Part shown: positions 7,349-15,925 of the stretch, in pieces
Layout: each line of letters begins with the position of its first letter
Numbering within the stretch: position 1 is the first letter of the stretch
DNA from: Arthrobacter globiformis
GTDB lineage: Bacteria; Actinomycetota; Actinomycetes; Actinomycetales; Micrococcaceae
DNA length: 64,000 nucleotides
Assembly: GCF_030818015.1 (NCBI RefSeq)
Contig: NZ_JAUSZX010000001.1
Coordinates: forward strand, 3,348,001 to 3,412,000
Reading direction: 5' to 3'
The notes under the pieces: model-generated
Told to the model about the DNA's origin: nothing
Database searches by the model: none
Seen by the model: only the letters and a program-made list of their open reading frames with translations
Position numbers and translations under genes: made by a program

Positions 7349-9092
7349 GGACAAGGCTCGCTTTCGGGCTCATTCTGAATTCTTCGTCTAGGTCGTGCGC
7401 CTGGTTGTCCAGGCTGGTGACCGGCACCGGCAGGCCGTCGTCGCGGTAGTGCGCGCCGAGCGATACCCGCCGCTCCAGCGCCGCGTGGACCAGCAGCTGC
7501 GCGGCGAGCAGCAGGTTGGCATCCTCGTGGGTCCCCGGGTCCGCTGCCTTCGGCACCGCTGCAGGACGTACGACGGCGGCCCACTCGGCAAGCACGGCCG
7601 CCGCCTCCCGCAGCAGCCCGCCGGTACGGAGCACCCCGGCCTGAGCAGTCATCAGCCGCCGCAGGGCACTACGCGAAAACGCATCCCCTATTTTTCCCTC
7701 GGGATAGGGCGCAGGGGTGCCGTCGTCGGCCTCGGAGTCGACTAACGGTGCCCCGGAAGCGTGCGTCAAGGGGAGGCCGCCAGCGGCCGAGACAGCACGC
7801 GATCCGGTGCCGTTGGGAGACGCAGCCAAAGTAGCGTCGTCAAGGAACGCCTCAACGGCCCGCCGTCCGAACACCAATCCTTCGAGGAGCGAGTTGCTGG
7901 CCAGGCGGTTGGCGCCCTGGACGCCGGTGCAGGCAACTTCGCCGGCTGCGAAGAGCCCGGGAACTGTGGTGCGGCCGTGCAGGTCGGTGGAGACGCCGCC
8001 CATCCAGTAGTGTGCGGCCGGCGCGACAGGGACGAGCTCCCGGGTCCAGTCGATGCCGGCTTCCAGGGTGCGGCGGGTGATCGTGGGGAAGCGGCGCGCC
8101 AGGAACCCTGCTCCCCTGGCGTCCTCGATGACCCGGGCGTCGAGGTAGACGTGGCCGTTGGGGTCGCCGAACGCGGCCAGATGCAGGGCAATGCTCCGGG
8201 AAACGACGTCGCGCGGGGCGAGCTCGGCGTCGGGGTGGTAGCCGTGCAAGAACCGGCGGCCCTGGGCGTCAACGAGGATGGCACCCTCGCCGCGCACTGC
8301 CTCGGAGATCAGCAGCGGGTCCTGGCCGTCCCCGGCCGCTGGTCCCCCGTCTGGCCGTACCAGGCAGGTGGGGTGGAACTGGAAGAACTCCAGGTCCGCG
8401 ACGGCAGCACCGGCGCGCCAGGCGAGGGCAAGGCCGTCCGCGGTGGCAACGGAAGGGTTGGTGGTCTGCGCGAACAGCTGCCCTGCCCCGCCCGTCGCCA
8501 GCAGCACGGCGTCGGCCTGGATTCTGCCCGGCCGGCCGTCCTGCAGGAACTCGACTCCCGTAACCCGTCGGCCATGCTGCAGAAGAGCGGTGACGCTGGC
8601 GTGGCCCAGCAGCCGGATCCTGCCCGTGGCCTGCGCTGCCAGCACGGCGCAGATCAGGGCGTTGGCGATGCCTGCGCCGGTGGCGTCGCCGCCGGCGTGC
8701 AGGATCCGCGGCGCGGAGTGGGCGGCTTCGAGGCCTAGGGCGGGGTCGCCGTCGTCGTCCAGGTCAAAGCGGACGCCAAAGCGGCCGAGCCCGGCGATGT
8801 CCCGGCGCGCCTCGGTGCAGAGCACCCGGACAGCCGCCGGGTTGCAGTGCCCGGCGCCGGCCTTCAGGGTGTCGGCGATGTGGGCGGCCACGGTGTCCCC
8901 TGGCGACGGCTCGTCCAGGACGGCGGAAATGCCGCCCTGGGCGAAGTACGTGTTGCTGTCCGCGAGCGCGCCCTTGGTCAGCAGCACCACGTCGGCGCCT
9001 CCCTCCGCCGCGAGCAGGGCGGCGTAGAGGCCGGCGATGCCGCTGCCGACGACGGCGAACCGGCGGCCGGCCGTTCCGTTTTCGCTGGTCAT
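7341..9092 (-). CDS. nadB: L-aspartate oxidase
   Basis: 583 aa flavoprotein oxidising L-aspartate to iminoaspartate for quinolinate synthesis. The N-terminal dinucleotide-binding motif is VVGSGIAGLYAALLAAEGG. Further family features are FAQGGISAVLDEPSPGDT, the GGDATGAGI segment, ATGGAGQLFAQTTNP and HYWMGGVSTDLHGRTTVPGLFAAGE. It is slightly longer than the usual ~540 aa because of a Ser/Gly/Pro-rich insertion near residues 445-490. The frame is open far upstream, but ATG 9092 begins at the FAD fold, 13 nt after the nadA stop. Confidence 0.96.
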   Translation of the reverse strand: MTSENGTAGRRFAVVGSGIAGLYAALLAAEGGADVVLLTKGALADSNTYFAQGGISAVLDEPSPGDTVAAHIADTLKAGAGHCNPAAVRVLCTEARRDIAGLGRFGVRFDLDDDGDPALGLEAAHSAPRILHAGGDATGAGIANALICAVLAAQATGRIRLLGHASVTALLQHGRRVTGVEFLQDGRPGRIQADAVLLATGGAGQLFAQTTNPSVATADGLALAWRAGAAVADLEFFQFHPTCLVRPDGGPAAGDGQDPLLISEAVRGEGAILVDAQGRRFLHGYHPDAELAPRDVVSRSIALHLAAFGDPNGHVYLDARVIEDARGAGFLARRFPTITRRTLEAGIDWTRELVPVAPAAHYWMGGVSTDLHGRTTVPGLFAAGEVACTGVQGANRLASNSLLEGLVFGRRAVEAFLDDATLAASPNGTGSRAVSAAGGLPLTHASGAPLVDSEADDGTPAPYPEGKIGDAFSRSALRRLMTAQAGVLRTGGLLREAAAVLAEWAAVVRPAAVPKAADPGTHEDANLLLAAQLLVHAALERRVSLGAHYRDDGLPVPVTSLDNQAHDLDEEFRMSPKASLVHD

Positions 9093-9105
9093 TGTGGGCT
9101 CTCTA

Positions 9106-10413
9106 TTAGGGCTTGGCGGCGAGCATGCGCTCGAGTGCTGTCCTGGCGTCCTGCTGCACGTCATCGTCCACGGTGATGCGGTTGACCACGCGGCCGGCGA
9201 CGAGCTCTTCGAGGACCCAGGCCAGGTAGCCGGGGTGGATCCGGTACATGGTGCTGCAGGGGCAGATGACCGGGTCCAGGCAGAAGATGGTGTGCTGCGG
9301 GTACTGGGCCGCCAGCCGGTTAACCATGTTGATCTCAGTGCCGATCGCGAAGACCGTGGGCTCGGTGGCTGCCGCGATGGCCTTCTGGATGAAGTCCGTG
9401 GACCCTGCGGAGTCGGCTGCGTCCACCACTTCCATGGGGCATTCGGGGTGCACAATGACGTTGACGCCGGGGAAGTCGGCGCGGGCCTTCTCGATCTGGG
9501 CGACGCTGAAGCGCTTGTGGACCGAGCAGAAGCCGTGCCAGAGGATGACGCGGGAGTCCAGCAGGACCTGTTCGTCGTTGCCGCCGAGTTCCTTGCGCGG
9601 GTTCCACATGGGCATCTGCTCGAGCGGGACGCCCAGCGCCTTTGCAGTGTTCCGGCCGAGGTGCTGGTCCGGGAAGAACAGGACACGCTGGCCGCGTTCG
9701 AAGGCCCACTCGAGGACCGTCTTGGCGTTGGAGGACGTGCAGACGATGCCGCCGTTCCGGCCACAAAAGGCCTTCAGTGCGGCGGAGGAATTCATGTAGG
9801 TGACGGGGATGACCGGAACGCGGCCTTCGGCGTCGGGCTCGGTGCCGAAGATTTCCTCCAGCTGTTCCCAGCAGTCCTCCACGGAATCGGCGTCGGCCAT
9901 GTCGGCCATCGAGCATCCGGCGGCGAGGTTGGGCAGGATGACAGCCTGTTCGGGCTTGGAGAGGGTGTCAGCGGTTTCGGCCATGAAGTGCACGCCGCAG
10001 AACACGATCGCTTCGGCGTCGGGCCGGGTCAGTGCGGCGTTGGCCAGCTGGAAGGAGTCGCCGACGAAGTCTGCGTACTGGACAACCTCGTCGCGCTGGT
10101 AGAAGTGGCCCAGGATGACGGCCCGGTCACCCAGCGCCGCCTTGGCAGCGCGGATCCGGGCGTCGAGCTCGGCTTCGCCGGCCAGCTTGTATGCCTTGGG
10201 AAGCTGGCCCTGGCGCGGCGTGGAGGCAGGTGCAACGTCAGCGCTGGAGGCTCCGGGACCGTAGGCCGGAACACCGGCGAGTGTTTCCGCGAGGTCATAC
10301 TCCCAGGGCCCCTTGGCAAGCGCCGGGCTGCAGGTGCCGCCGGTGCCGGCTGCAGTGGCCTTCTCGGCCTGTTCACGCGTGATCAGCTGGATGGCGGTGT
10401 TGACGCTGCTCAT
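9106..10413 (-). CDS. nadA: Quinolinate synthase A
   Basis: 435 aa. It condenses iminoaspartate with dihydroxyacetone phosphate to quinolinate and needs a 4Fe-4S cluster. Typical segments are AVILGHFYQRDEVVQYADF, VFCGVHFMAETADTLSKP, AGCSMADMAD, VTYMNSSAALKAFCG, FFPDQHLGRNTA, VHPECPMEVVDAAD and IFCLDPVICPCSTMYRI. Candidate cluster ligands are the cysteines in VFCGVHF, VHPECP and the VICPC region. ATG 10413 overlaps the nrtR stop by 4 nt (ATGA), so translation is coupled to the regulator gene. Confidence 0.97.
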   Translation of the reverse strand: MSSVNTAIQLITREQAEKATAAGTGGTCSPALAKGPWEYDLAETLAGVPAYGPGASSADVAPASTPRQGQLPKAYKLAGEAELDARIRAAKAALGDRAVILGHFYQRDEVVQYADFVGDSFQLANAALTRPDAEAIVFCGVHFMAETADTLSKPEQAVILPNLAAGCSMADMADADSVEDCWEQLEEIFGTEPDAEGRVPVIPVTYMNSSAALKAFCGRNGGIVCTSSNAKTVLEWAFERGQRVLFFPDQHLGRNTAKALGVPLEQMPMWNPRKELGGNDEQVLLDSRVILWHGFCSVHKRFSVAQIEKARADFPGVNVIVHPECPMEVVDAADSAGSTDFIQKAIAAATEPTVFAIGTEINMVNRLAAQYPQHTIFCLDPVICPCSTMYRIHPGYLAWVLEELVAGRVVNRITVDDDVQQDARTALERMLAAKP

Positions 10414-11120
10414 GGGGTGCTCCTGTTATCTGGGTCGAGGCCGGGCCGGCCGGTAAATCGGTAAAGACGCGGCGGGCGGTGCTTGCCGCCCTGGAGGTAT
10501 TCACCGGTTTCTTCGATTTCCGGCGTCGACTTGATCTGCCGGCGGAAGTTGGCGGGGTCGAGCTGCGTGTCCAGCACGGCTTCGTAGACCTCGCGGACCT
10601 GGGCGAGGGTGAAGTACTCCCCCAGGAAGTGGTAGGCGATGGAGCCGTAGGCCAGCTTGTTCCGCAGGCGCCAGAGGGCATAGTCCACAATCGCGTTGTG
10701 GTCGAAGGCCAGGCTACCGAGCTTGTCGGCGCGGAACCACCGGACGTTCTCTGATTCGTCCGCGAGTGCGGCTTCGGTGGGCTGCACCAGCGCCCAGTAG
10801 ACGATGGACACCACGCGCTGGGTGGGTGAGCGGTGCAGGCCGCCGAAGGCGTAGAGCTGCTCGAGGTAGCTGGGTGCCAGCCCCGTGGTTTCCTGCAGGT
10901 TCCGCGATGCCGCATCCTGGAGGGACTCGGTGTGGGTAAGCGGACCGCCCGGGAGTGCCCACTGGCCTTTGAATGGTTCCCGGATCCGGCGCACCAGCGG
11001 GATCCAAAGCGTGGGGCGGCCGGAAGACTCGCTGGGACGGAGCGCGAAAATCACCGTGGAAATGGCCAGCGACGGCGGCGCGGACTGCCGCTCGGCCACG
11101 TTGGCTGAGGTGGTGTACAC
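10410..11120 (-). CDS. nrtR: NrtR-like Nudix-related transcriptional regulator of NAD synthesis
   Basis: 236 aa. Residues ~18-140 form a Nudix domain and ~165-225 a C-terminal winged-helix segment (TLAQVREVYEAVLD, then FRRQIKSTP). The Nudix box is degenerate: where hydrolases have R-E-U-X-E-E, this protein reads R73-N-L-Q-E77-T, losing two of the three catalytic glutamates. That fits NrtR proteins, which bind ADP-ribose-type ligands and regulate nad genes instead of hydrolysing nucleotides. It is the first gene of the nad operon and starts with GTG. A plain Nudix hydrolase is the alternative. Confidence 0.85.
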   Translation of the reverse strand: MYTTSANVAERQSAPPSLAISTVIFALRPSESSGRPTLWIPLVRRIREPFKGQWALPGGPLTHTESLQDAASRNLQETTGLAPSYLEQLYAFGGLHRSPTQRVVSIVYWALVQPTEAALADESENVRWFRADKLGSLAFDHNAIVDYALWRLRNKLAYGSIAYHFLGEYFTLAQVREVYEAVLDTQLDPANFRRQIKSTPEIEETGEYLQGGKHRPPRLYRFTGRPGLDPDNRSTP

Positions 11121-11178
11121 GGATCACCCGCTTCGCTGCGATCGGCCAGACCGTTCGGACTCGCCCTGGATTAGTTAT

Positions 11179-11191
11179 AGTCAACTTGACT
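11179..11191. promoter_or_regulatory. Candidate NrtR operator
   Basis: AGTCAA-C-TTGACT is a perfect 6-1-6 palindrome, 58 nt upstream of the nrtR GTG and 115 nt before the divergent permease gene. On the nad strand it overlaps the -10-like TATAAC. Its place ahead of an nrtR-nadABC operon makes autorepression by NrtR the simplest reading. I have not verified it against a known motif. Confidence 0.55.
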
Positions 11192-11249
11192 CAAACTGAT
11201 TCTACGGCCGGTGGCCCGGGATGCAAAATGTTTCGCCGGAAGTTGGGTG

Positions 11250-11275
11250 TAAATTCGAAAGGTCCCAAAAGGACC
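11250..11275 (+). promoter_or_regulatory. Possible -10 and leader hairpin of amino-acid permease
   Basis: TAAATT (11250-11255) is a -10-like hexamer, followed by a small hairpin GGTCC-CAAAA-GGACC (11261-11275) at the likely start of the transcript. A consensus -35 is not evident. The leader to ATG 11307 would be about 45 nt. Confidence 0.3.
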
Positions 11276-11306
11276 AGTTCCCCCAAACCCCAAGAAGGTA
11301 CGCAGC

Positions 11307-12689
11307 ATGACGATGAAGTCCACAGCAGAGCGACCCGCAGTTCAGCTCCGCCCCAGCATGAAGCCCCGCCAACTCACCATGATGGGCCTGGGCAGCGCCA
11401 TAGGCGCCGGGCTCTTCCTGGGCTCGGGCGCCGGCGTCCAGGCGGCCGGCCCTGCAGTCCTGGTTTCCTACCTTGTGGCCGGCACGCTCATCATCCTGGT
11501 TATGTGGGCGCTCGGCGAGATGGCAGCAGCCAACCCCAACAGCGGCGCTTTCTCCGTTTACGCCGAACGCGCCATGGGCAAGACCGCCGGGGCAACCGTG
11601 GGCTGGCTCTGGTGGCTGCAGCTGGTGGTGGTCATCGCCGCCGAAGCGCTCGGCGCCGCGGGGCTGCTGTTTTCGGTCTGGCCGGTGGTTCCGGTGTGGG
11701 CGCTCTCCCTGGTGTTCATGGTGCTATTCACGGGTATCAACCTCGCCGGCGTGAAGAACTTCGGCGAGTTCGAGTTCTGGTTTGCCATCCTCAAGGTGAC
11801 CGCCATCGTCCTGTTCCTCGCCATCGGCGCCGCGCTGCTCCTGGGGCTCCTGCCGGATGTGGGATCCCCGGCACTGGCCAACATCACGGGAGACTTCGCG
11901 CCATCGGGCCTGGCCGGCGTTGCCACGGCACTGTTCGTGGTGATCTTCGCGTTTGGCGGCACAGAGATCGTGAGCGTTGCAGCCGCTGAGACCGAAGACC
12001 CCGAGCACAGCGTCACCAAGGCCATCCGGACTGTCGTATGGCGGATCCTCGTCTTCTACATCGGCTCAGTCTTCGTGATCGCAGCAGTGCTTCCGGCCAC
12101 TTCGGGGGCCCTGTCCTCGCCGTTCGCGGGCGTCCTGGATGCCGCCCGCATCCCGGGTGCCGCCACCGCCATCACCCTGGTGGCCGTCGTCGCCCTGCTG
12201 TCCGCCCTCAACGCCAACCTCTACGGGGCGTCCCGCATGGTGTTCTCGCTCGCACAGCGCGGCGAGGCTCCCGGATTCCTGTCCCGGCTCAGCCGCGCAG
12301 GCGTGCCGATGGCCGCCGTCGGCGTCTCCGTAGCGTTCGGCTTCATCGCCACGGTCCTGGAACTGCTGTTCCCCGAGCGCATCCTGCCCGCCCTGTTCCA
12401 ACTGGTGGGGTCCACCTGCCTCGTGGTCTGGGGTTCGGCGCTGGTCTCCCAGCTCATCCTGCGCCGGCGGGCGGACCGCGACGGCACCCCCCTGCCGCTG
12501 CGGATGAAGGGCTTCCCCGGGCTCACCGTGTTCGGCCTCGTGCTGCTTGGGGTGGTGTTTGCCGTGGGCTTCAGCGCTGAGAGCAGCCGCATCCAGCTGA
12601 TCAGCACACTGCTGCTCATTGCCTGCATCGCCGCCGCCTGCTGGGCAGGCGCCCGGTTCGCGGCATCCCGGCGCGCCCGGCACTCCTAG
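11307..12689 (+). CDS. APC-superfamily amino acid permease
   Basis: 460 aa integral membrane transporter with about 12 hydrophobic segments. The N-terminal MMGLGSAIGAGLFLGSG motif is the helix-1 substrate site of AAT-type permeases. Later features are GEMAAANPNSGAFSVYAERAMG, an EFEFWFAILKV segment in the middle and FAFGGTEIVSVAAAE in helix 6, all typical of proton-coupled uptake of GABA, proline, aromatic or basic amino acids. The specific substrate is not predictable. AAGAAGG lies about 9 nt before ATG 11307. It diverges from the nad operon. Confidence 0.9.
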   Translation: MTMKSTAERPAVQLRPSMKPRQLTMMGLGSAIGAGLFLGSGAGVQAAGPAVLVSYLVAGTLIILVMWALGEMAAANPNSGAFSVYAERAMGKTAGATVGWLWWLQLVVVIAAEALGAAGLLFSVWPVVPVWALSLVFMVLFTGINLAGVKNFGEFEFWFAILKVTAIVLFLAIGAALLLGLLPDVGSPALANITGDFAPSGLAGVATALFVVIFAFGGTEIVSVAAAETEDPEHSVTKAIRTVVWRILVFYIGSVFVIAAVLPATSGALSSPFAGVLDAARIPGAATAITLVAVVALLSALNANLYGASRMVFSLAQRGEAPGFLSRLSRAGVPMAAVGVSVAFGFIATVLELLFPERILPALFQLVGSTCLVVWGSALVSQLILRRRADRDGTPLPLRMKGFPGLTVFGLVLLGVVFAVGFSAESSRIQLISTLLLIACIAAACWAGARFAASRRARHS

Positions 12690-12717
12690 CCGTGGATTTC
12701 CCCGGTCCGCAGGCAGG

Positions 12718-12723
12718 TAGAGT
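12718..12723 (+). promoter_or_regulatory. Putative -10 of alpha/beta hydrolase gene
   Basis: TAGAGT sits ~88 nt before ATG 12811. It lies inside the loop of an 8-bp inverted repeat, CCGTGGAT (12691-12698) and ATCCACGG (12731-12738), that could form a stem in this region. Confidence 0.35.
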
Positions 12724-12810
12724 GGTGCCCATCCACGGCGGACCGGCGACGAAGCAGTCCCGGCGAGCCCTGTACCTGACAAGGACTGAGACTTGACGAG
12801 GACTGAGGCG

Positions 12811-13638
12811 ATGAGCGGCAGACACACCGGCGAACAGCACTCCCACACGGTCGAGGGCACCGACCCCCAGCTATACGTCGAAGTGCACGAACCCGGGAAG
12901 GACGCCGGCCTCCGCCCCATCCTCCTCATCCACGGTTTCTCTGCGTCCAGCAAGCTGAACTGGGAGGACACTGGCTGGATCCCGGCGCTCCTGGAGGCCG
13001 GTCGCCGCGTCATCGCCGTCGACCTTCCCGGCCACGGCCGGAGCGGCGCACCGGAGGACATGGACTCCTACTCCCCCAGCCGGATCAGGGCGGACCTCCT
13101 GCAGATCGCGTTCGACGCCGGCGCCCGGCCTTTGCGGGATGCTGACCCCGGCAGCGGGCTGGACGTGATCGGTTATTCCCTCGGTTCGCGGCTCGCCTGG
13201 GAGTTCGGCGCCACCCAGCCGGAACTGGTCCACCGGCTGGTCCTGGGCGGCCCGAACATGGCCGACCCGCTGGCGGCCTTCGACCTCGTGGCCGCCCAGC
13301 GGTACCTGGCCGACGGCACGCCCATTGATGACGCGTCCACGGCCGGACTGCTGAGCATGGCGCAGGCGCTGCCGAGCAACAACATCTTCGCCCTGCTGTC
13401 CCTGGTTGAGGCGATCAAGGGTGAACCGTACGACCCGGCCGAGGCCGTGCCGCACATGCCCGTGCTGCTGGTGGCCGGTGAAAACGATGAGCGCGCCGCG
13501 TCCATGCCCCAGCTTGCCGAACTGGCCCTGAAGGCCGGCTCCATGGCCGAGCAGCTCGTCCTGCCCGGGCGCACGCACACCAACGCCATCACCAGCCGCG
13601 CCTTCAAGCAGGCGGCCATCACGTTCCTGGGCAGCTAG
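12811..13638 (+). CDS. Alpha/beta fold hydrolase
   Basis: 275 aa. The oxyanion-hole motif LLIHGFSASS, the VDLPGHGRSG strand, the nucleophile elbow VIGYSLGSRLAW (Ser), an acidic residue in VLLVAGENDERA and a late His in PGRTHTNAI form a complete hydrolase triad. It is a cytoplasmic serine hydrolase of unknown substrate. Two starts are plausible: ATG 12811 (GAGGA 8 nt upstream) and TTG 12793 (AAGGA ~8 nt upstream). The extra six residues carry no family signal. Confidence 0.85.
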   Translation: MSGRHTGEQHSHTVEGTDPQLYVEVHEPGKDAGLRPILLIHGFSASSKLNWEDTGWIPALLEAGRRVIAVDLPGHGRSGAPEDMDSYSPSRIRADLLQIAFDAGARPLRDADPGSGLDVIGYSLGSRLAWEFGATQPELVHRLVLGGPNMADPLAAFDLVAAQRYLADGTPIDDASTAGLLSMAQALPSNNIFALLSLVEAIKGEPYDPAEAVPHMPVLLVAGENDERAASMPQLAELALKAGSMAEQLVLPGRTHTNAITSRAFKQAAITFLGS

Positions 13639-13660
13639 CTCCCGCCGGAGCCGACGGGCG

Positions 13661-13666
13661 TAGGCT
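13661..13666 (+). promoter_or_regulatory. Putative -10 of phosphoribosyltransferase gene
   Basis: TAGGCT, giving a leader of about 30 nt that contains GAAGAGGA as ribosome-binding site before ATG 13703. Confidence 0.4.
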
Positions 13667-13702
13667 GGACTTTGGGGGGCGGAGACACCGGAAGAGGAAT
13701 CC

Positions 13703-14356
13703 ATGGCCGTGGTTTTTGAGGACCGGGAAGACGCAGGACGGCAGCTTGCGGCCGCCCTTCCGCAATTCCGCGAGCGCCCGGACACTCTGGTTCTGGGCCT
13801 GGCCCGGGGCGGCATCCCGGTGGCCGCCGCCGCGGCCGAGGTCCTCCACCTGCCCTTCGGGGCCCTACTGGTCCGCAAGCTTGGCATCCCGGGCCATGAC
13901 GAGACAGCATTCGGCGCGCTGGCCTACTCAGGCGGAAGGATCGTCCGCCTTCTCAACAGGCCGCTAGTGGAGCGGATTCTTGACGACGGCGTGCGGCAGG
14001 AGTGGCTCGATCAGGTGGAGCACCGGGAGCGGACCGAACTGATGCGCCGCGCCGGCAGCTATCCGGCCGTGGACCCCGATGTGCATGGCAAGACGGCCCT
14101 GCTGGTGGACGACGGCCTGGCGACCGGGGCCACCATGCGGGCAGCGGTCGAGGCGGTACGGATGGCCGGCGCTGCAGCGGTAGTGGCCGCCGCGCCCGTC
14201 GGATCGATCGAGGCGGAGAAGTCACTGTCCCGGGTCTGCAACGTCCTGTGTCTCCACCTGCCGGGAAGATTCCGCGCTGTGGGAGCCTTTTACCGGCACT
14301 TTGACCAACTGAGCGACGAAGACGCCATTGCCGTGCTGCACGGCGCCCGCATCTAG
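13703..14356 (+). CDS. Phosphoribosyltransferase-family protein
   Basis: 217 aa type I PRTase fold. The PRPP-binding loop is ALLVDDGLATGATM (~residues 131-144); LGLARGGIPVAAAAAE and RKLGIPGHDETAFGAL precede it. This subgroup (often annotated as predicted phosphoribosyltransferase) differs from nucleobase PRTases and its acceptor substrate is unknown. A good GAAGAGGA site lies just before ATG 13703. The stop codon lies within a short tandem duplication. Confidence 0.85.
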   Translation: MAVVFEDREDAGRQLAAALPQFRERPDTLVLGLARGGIPVAAAAAEVLHLPFGALLVRKLGIPGHDETAFGALAYSGGRIVRLLNRPLVERILDDGVRQEWLDQVEHRERTELMRRAGSYPAVDPDVHGKTALLVDDGLATGATMRAAVEAVRMAGAAAVVAAAPVGSIEAEKSLSRVCNVLCLHLPGRFRAVGAFYRHFDQLSDEDAIAVLHGARI

Positions 14357-14394
14357 GGCCCGGTCTTTCAACTCTAGGGCCCCCATCTTTCAAC
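14352..14394 (+). repeat. Imperfect tandem duplication at the end of the phosphoribosyltransferase gene
   Basis: Two 21-22 nt units (14352-14372 and 14373-14394) share TCTAGGGCCC and TCTTTCAAC. The first contains the gene's stop codon. The duplication sits immediately before the terminator hairpin. Confidence 0.65.
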
Positions 14395-14398
14395 ACAG

Positions 14399-14440
14399 AG
14401 CAAAGCGGGTCCGGACCGTTCGGTCCGGACCCGCTTTGCT
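14399..14440. terminator. Bidirectional terminator hairpin
   Basis: A perfect 19-bp stem (14399-14417 with 14422-14440) closes on a GTTC loop, between two convergent genes. No U-tract follows, but the stem is very stable. It likely ends transcription of both the phosphoribosyltransferase gene and the MHS transporter gene. Confidence 0.8.
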
Positions 14441-14478
14441 GTCCAGTCAGCCAGGCTCAGTGCCGGCTGACGCACGGT

Positions 14479-15810
14479 TCAGTGCCGGCTGACGCCGAGC
14501 GGCCTGCCCCTCGTCTCTTTCGCCAGGATCACGCCGATGCCCGAGATGACGCACAGGATCATGATGTAGATGCCGATGGACCCGGTCCACTTCGTGCTCT
14601 GCATCAAGGCTTCGGCGATGGTCGCGGCGAATGCGCCGCCCAGGATCGCACCGAAGGCGTAGCCGATCGAGATGCCGGAGTAGCGGACGTTGGCCGGGAA
14701 CATCTCGGCATACATGGCTGACATCGGACCGTAGGACAGACCGAGGCCAATGGTCAGCACGAAGAGTGCCAGGCCGTAAAGCATGATGTTCCTGGTATCG
14801 ATCAGGGCGAACATCGGGATCATCCAGGCGAACACGATGCCGTAGCCGATGAGGAACGTCTTGACCCGGCCGATCTTGTCGGAGAGCCAGCCGCCCACGA
14901 GCGTGAAGATCAGCCAGCCGAAGGACGCCAGGGTAGTGGCCAGCAGGATCTCCGCTACCGGCATCTTCAGTGTCCTGGTGGCGTAGGAGATGAAGAACGC
15001 GATCAGCAAGTAGCCCGCTGCGTTGTTGCCGATGAAGATCATGGTGGAGTAGAGCACCGACTTCTTGTGGTGTTTGATCAGCTGGCCAAGCGGGGCCTTG
15101 GCTTTCTCCTTGCGCTCGATCATTTCCTTGAAGACGGGGCTCTCGGCAACTGCGCGGCGGATCAGGTAGCCCACCACGATCAGCACGATGGAGAGCAGGA
15201 ACGGAACGCGCCAGCCCCACGAGGCGAAGTCTTCCTTGGACATGCTGGTGTTGATGAAGAACAGCAGTCCGGTGGCCAGGATCATGCCGACGGGAACGCC
15301 GATTTGCGGGTAGGCGCCGAACAGGCCGCGCTTGCTCTTGGGGGCGTGTTCCACTGCCATCAGGGCCGCACCGCCCCATTCGCCGCCGGCGGAGAAGCCC
15401 TGGACGATCCGGAGGGTGATCAGCAGGACCGGAGCCCAGAAGCCGATCTGGGCGTAGGTGGGCAGCATGCCGATCAGCGCCGTCGCCGCACCCATCATGA
15501 TGAGCGTGAAGACCAGCATCGCCTTTCGGCCCAGGCGGTCGCCCAGGTGCCCGGCAATGATCGCGCCGAGCGGGCGGAACAGGAAGCTGATGCCGATCAG
15601 GGCGAAGGAGAGGATCTGCGCCAAGCCCGGGTTGGACTCGTTCAGCGGAGCCAGGAACAGCGGCGAGAGCAGCGTTGCCGTCAACTGGGCAAAGATGAAG
15701 AAGTCGTACCACTCGATGGTTGTGCCCACCAGCGTGCCGGCGAGGACTTTGCGTTCCTCACGCTTGCTGCTCGGGCCCGCCTCTGAATCGACGTGTGAAG
15801 CTGCGGTCAT
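14479..15810 (-). CDS. MFS transporter, metabolite:H+ symporter (MHS) family
   Basis: 443 aa, 12 predicted membrane helices. The first helix motif GTTIEWYDFFIFAQ and the loop GHLGDRLGRKAMLV (MFS signature A) are diagnostic of the MHS group, which takes up aromatic and organic acids such as shikimate or protocatechuate-like compounds. Located next to an HpaB/HpaC pair, it probably imports their phenolic substrate. The frame is open upstream, but ATG 15810 gives the standard N-terminus. Confidence 0.88.
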   Translation of the reverse strand: MTAASHVDSEAGPSSKREERKVLAGTLVGTTIEWYDFFIFAQLTATLLSPLFLAPLNESNPGLAQILSFALIGISFLFRPLGAIIAGHLGDRLGRKAMLVFTLIMMGAATALIGMLPTYAQIGFWAPVLLITLRIVQGFSAGGEWGGAALMAVEHAPKSKRGLFGAYPQIGVPVGMILATGLLFFINTSMSKEDFASWGWRVPFLLSIVLIVVGYLIRRAVAESPVFKEMIERKEKAKAPLGQLIKHHKKSVLYSTMIFIGNNAAGYLLIAFFISYATRTLKMPVAEILLATTLASFGWLIFTLVGGWLSDKIGRVKTFLIGYGIVFAWMIPMFALIDTRNIMLYGLALFVLTIGLGLSYGPMSAMYAEMFPANVRYSGISIGYAFGAILGGAFAATIAEALMQSTKWTGSIGIYIMILCVISGIGVILAKETRGRPLGVSRH

Positions 15811-15867
15811 TGAAACTCCGTGGATGGGGGCAGTGCTACTGCCGGTGGTGATGAAGAGCGGTGATTT

Positions 15868-15885
15868 ACTGATCGAACGGTCAGT
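15868..15885. promoter_or_regulatory. TetR-type palindrome upstream of the MHS transporter
   Basis: ACTGATCGAACGGTCAGT is an imperfect palindrome (7 of 9 positions match) resembling many TetR-family operators. A -10-like TAGTAT on the transporter strand (15901-15896) lies just upstream, so a bound repressor would cover the transcription start. No TetR gene is in the window. Confidence 0.45.
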
Positions 15886-15925
15886 TAGTGTGAGGATACT
15901 ACGAAAGTGTGATCCGACACACCCC

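Noticed and set aside
9093..9764. Upstream extension of nadB to 807 aa
   Set aside because: It overlaps nadA in another frame and lies ahead of the FAD-binding fold; ATG 9092 follows nadA by 13 nt.
9037..10464. 475-codon open frame on the plus strand opposite nadA
   Set aside because: It is antisense to a clear nadA gene, has low-complexity Gly/Val/Asp composition, and exists because GC-rich codons leave few stops on the opposite strand.
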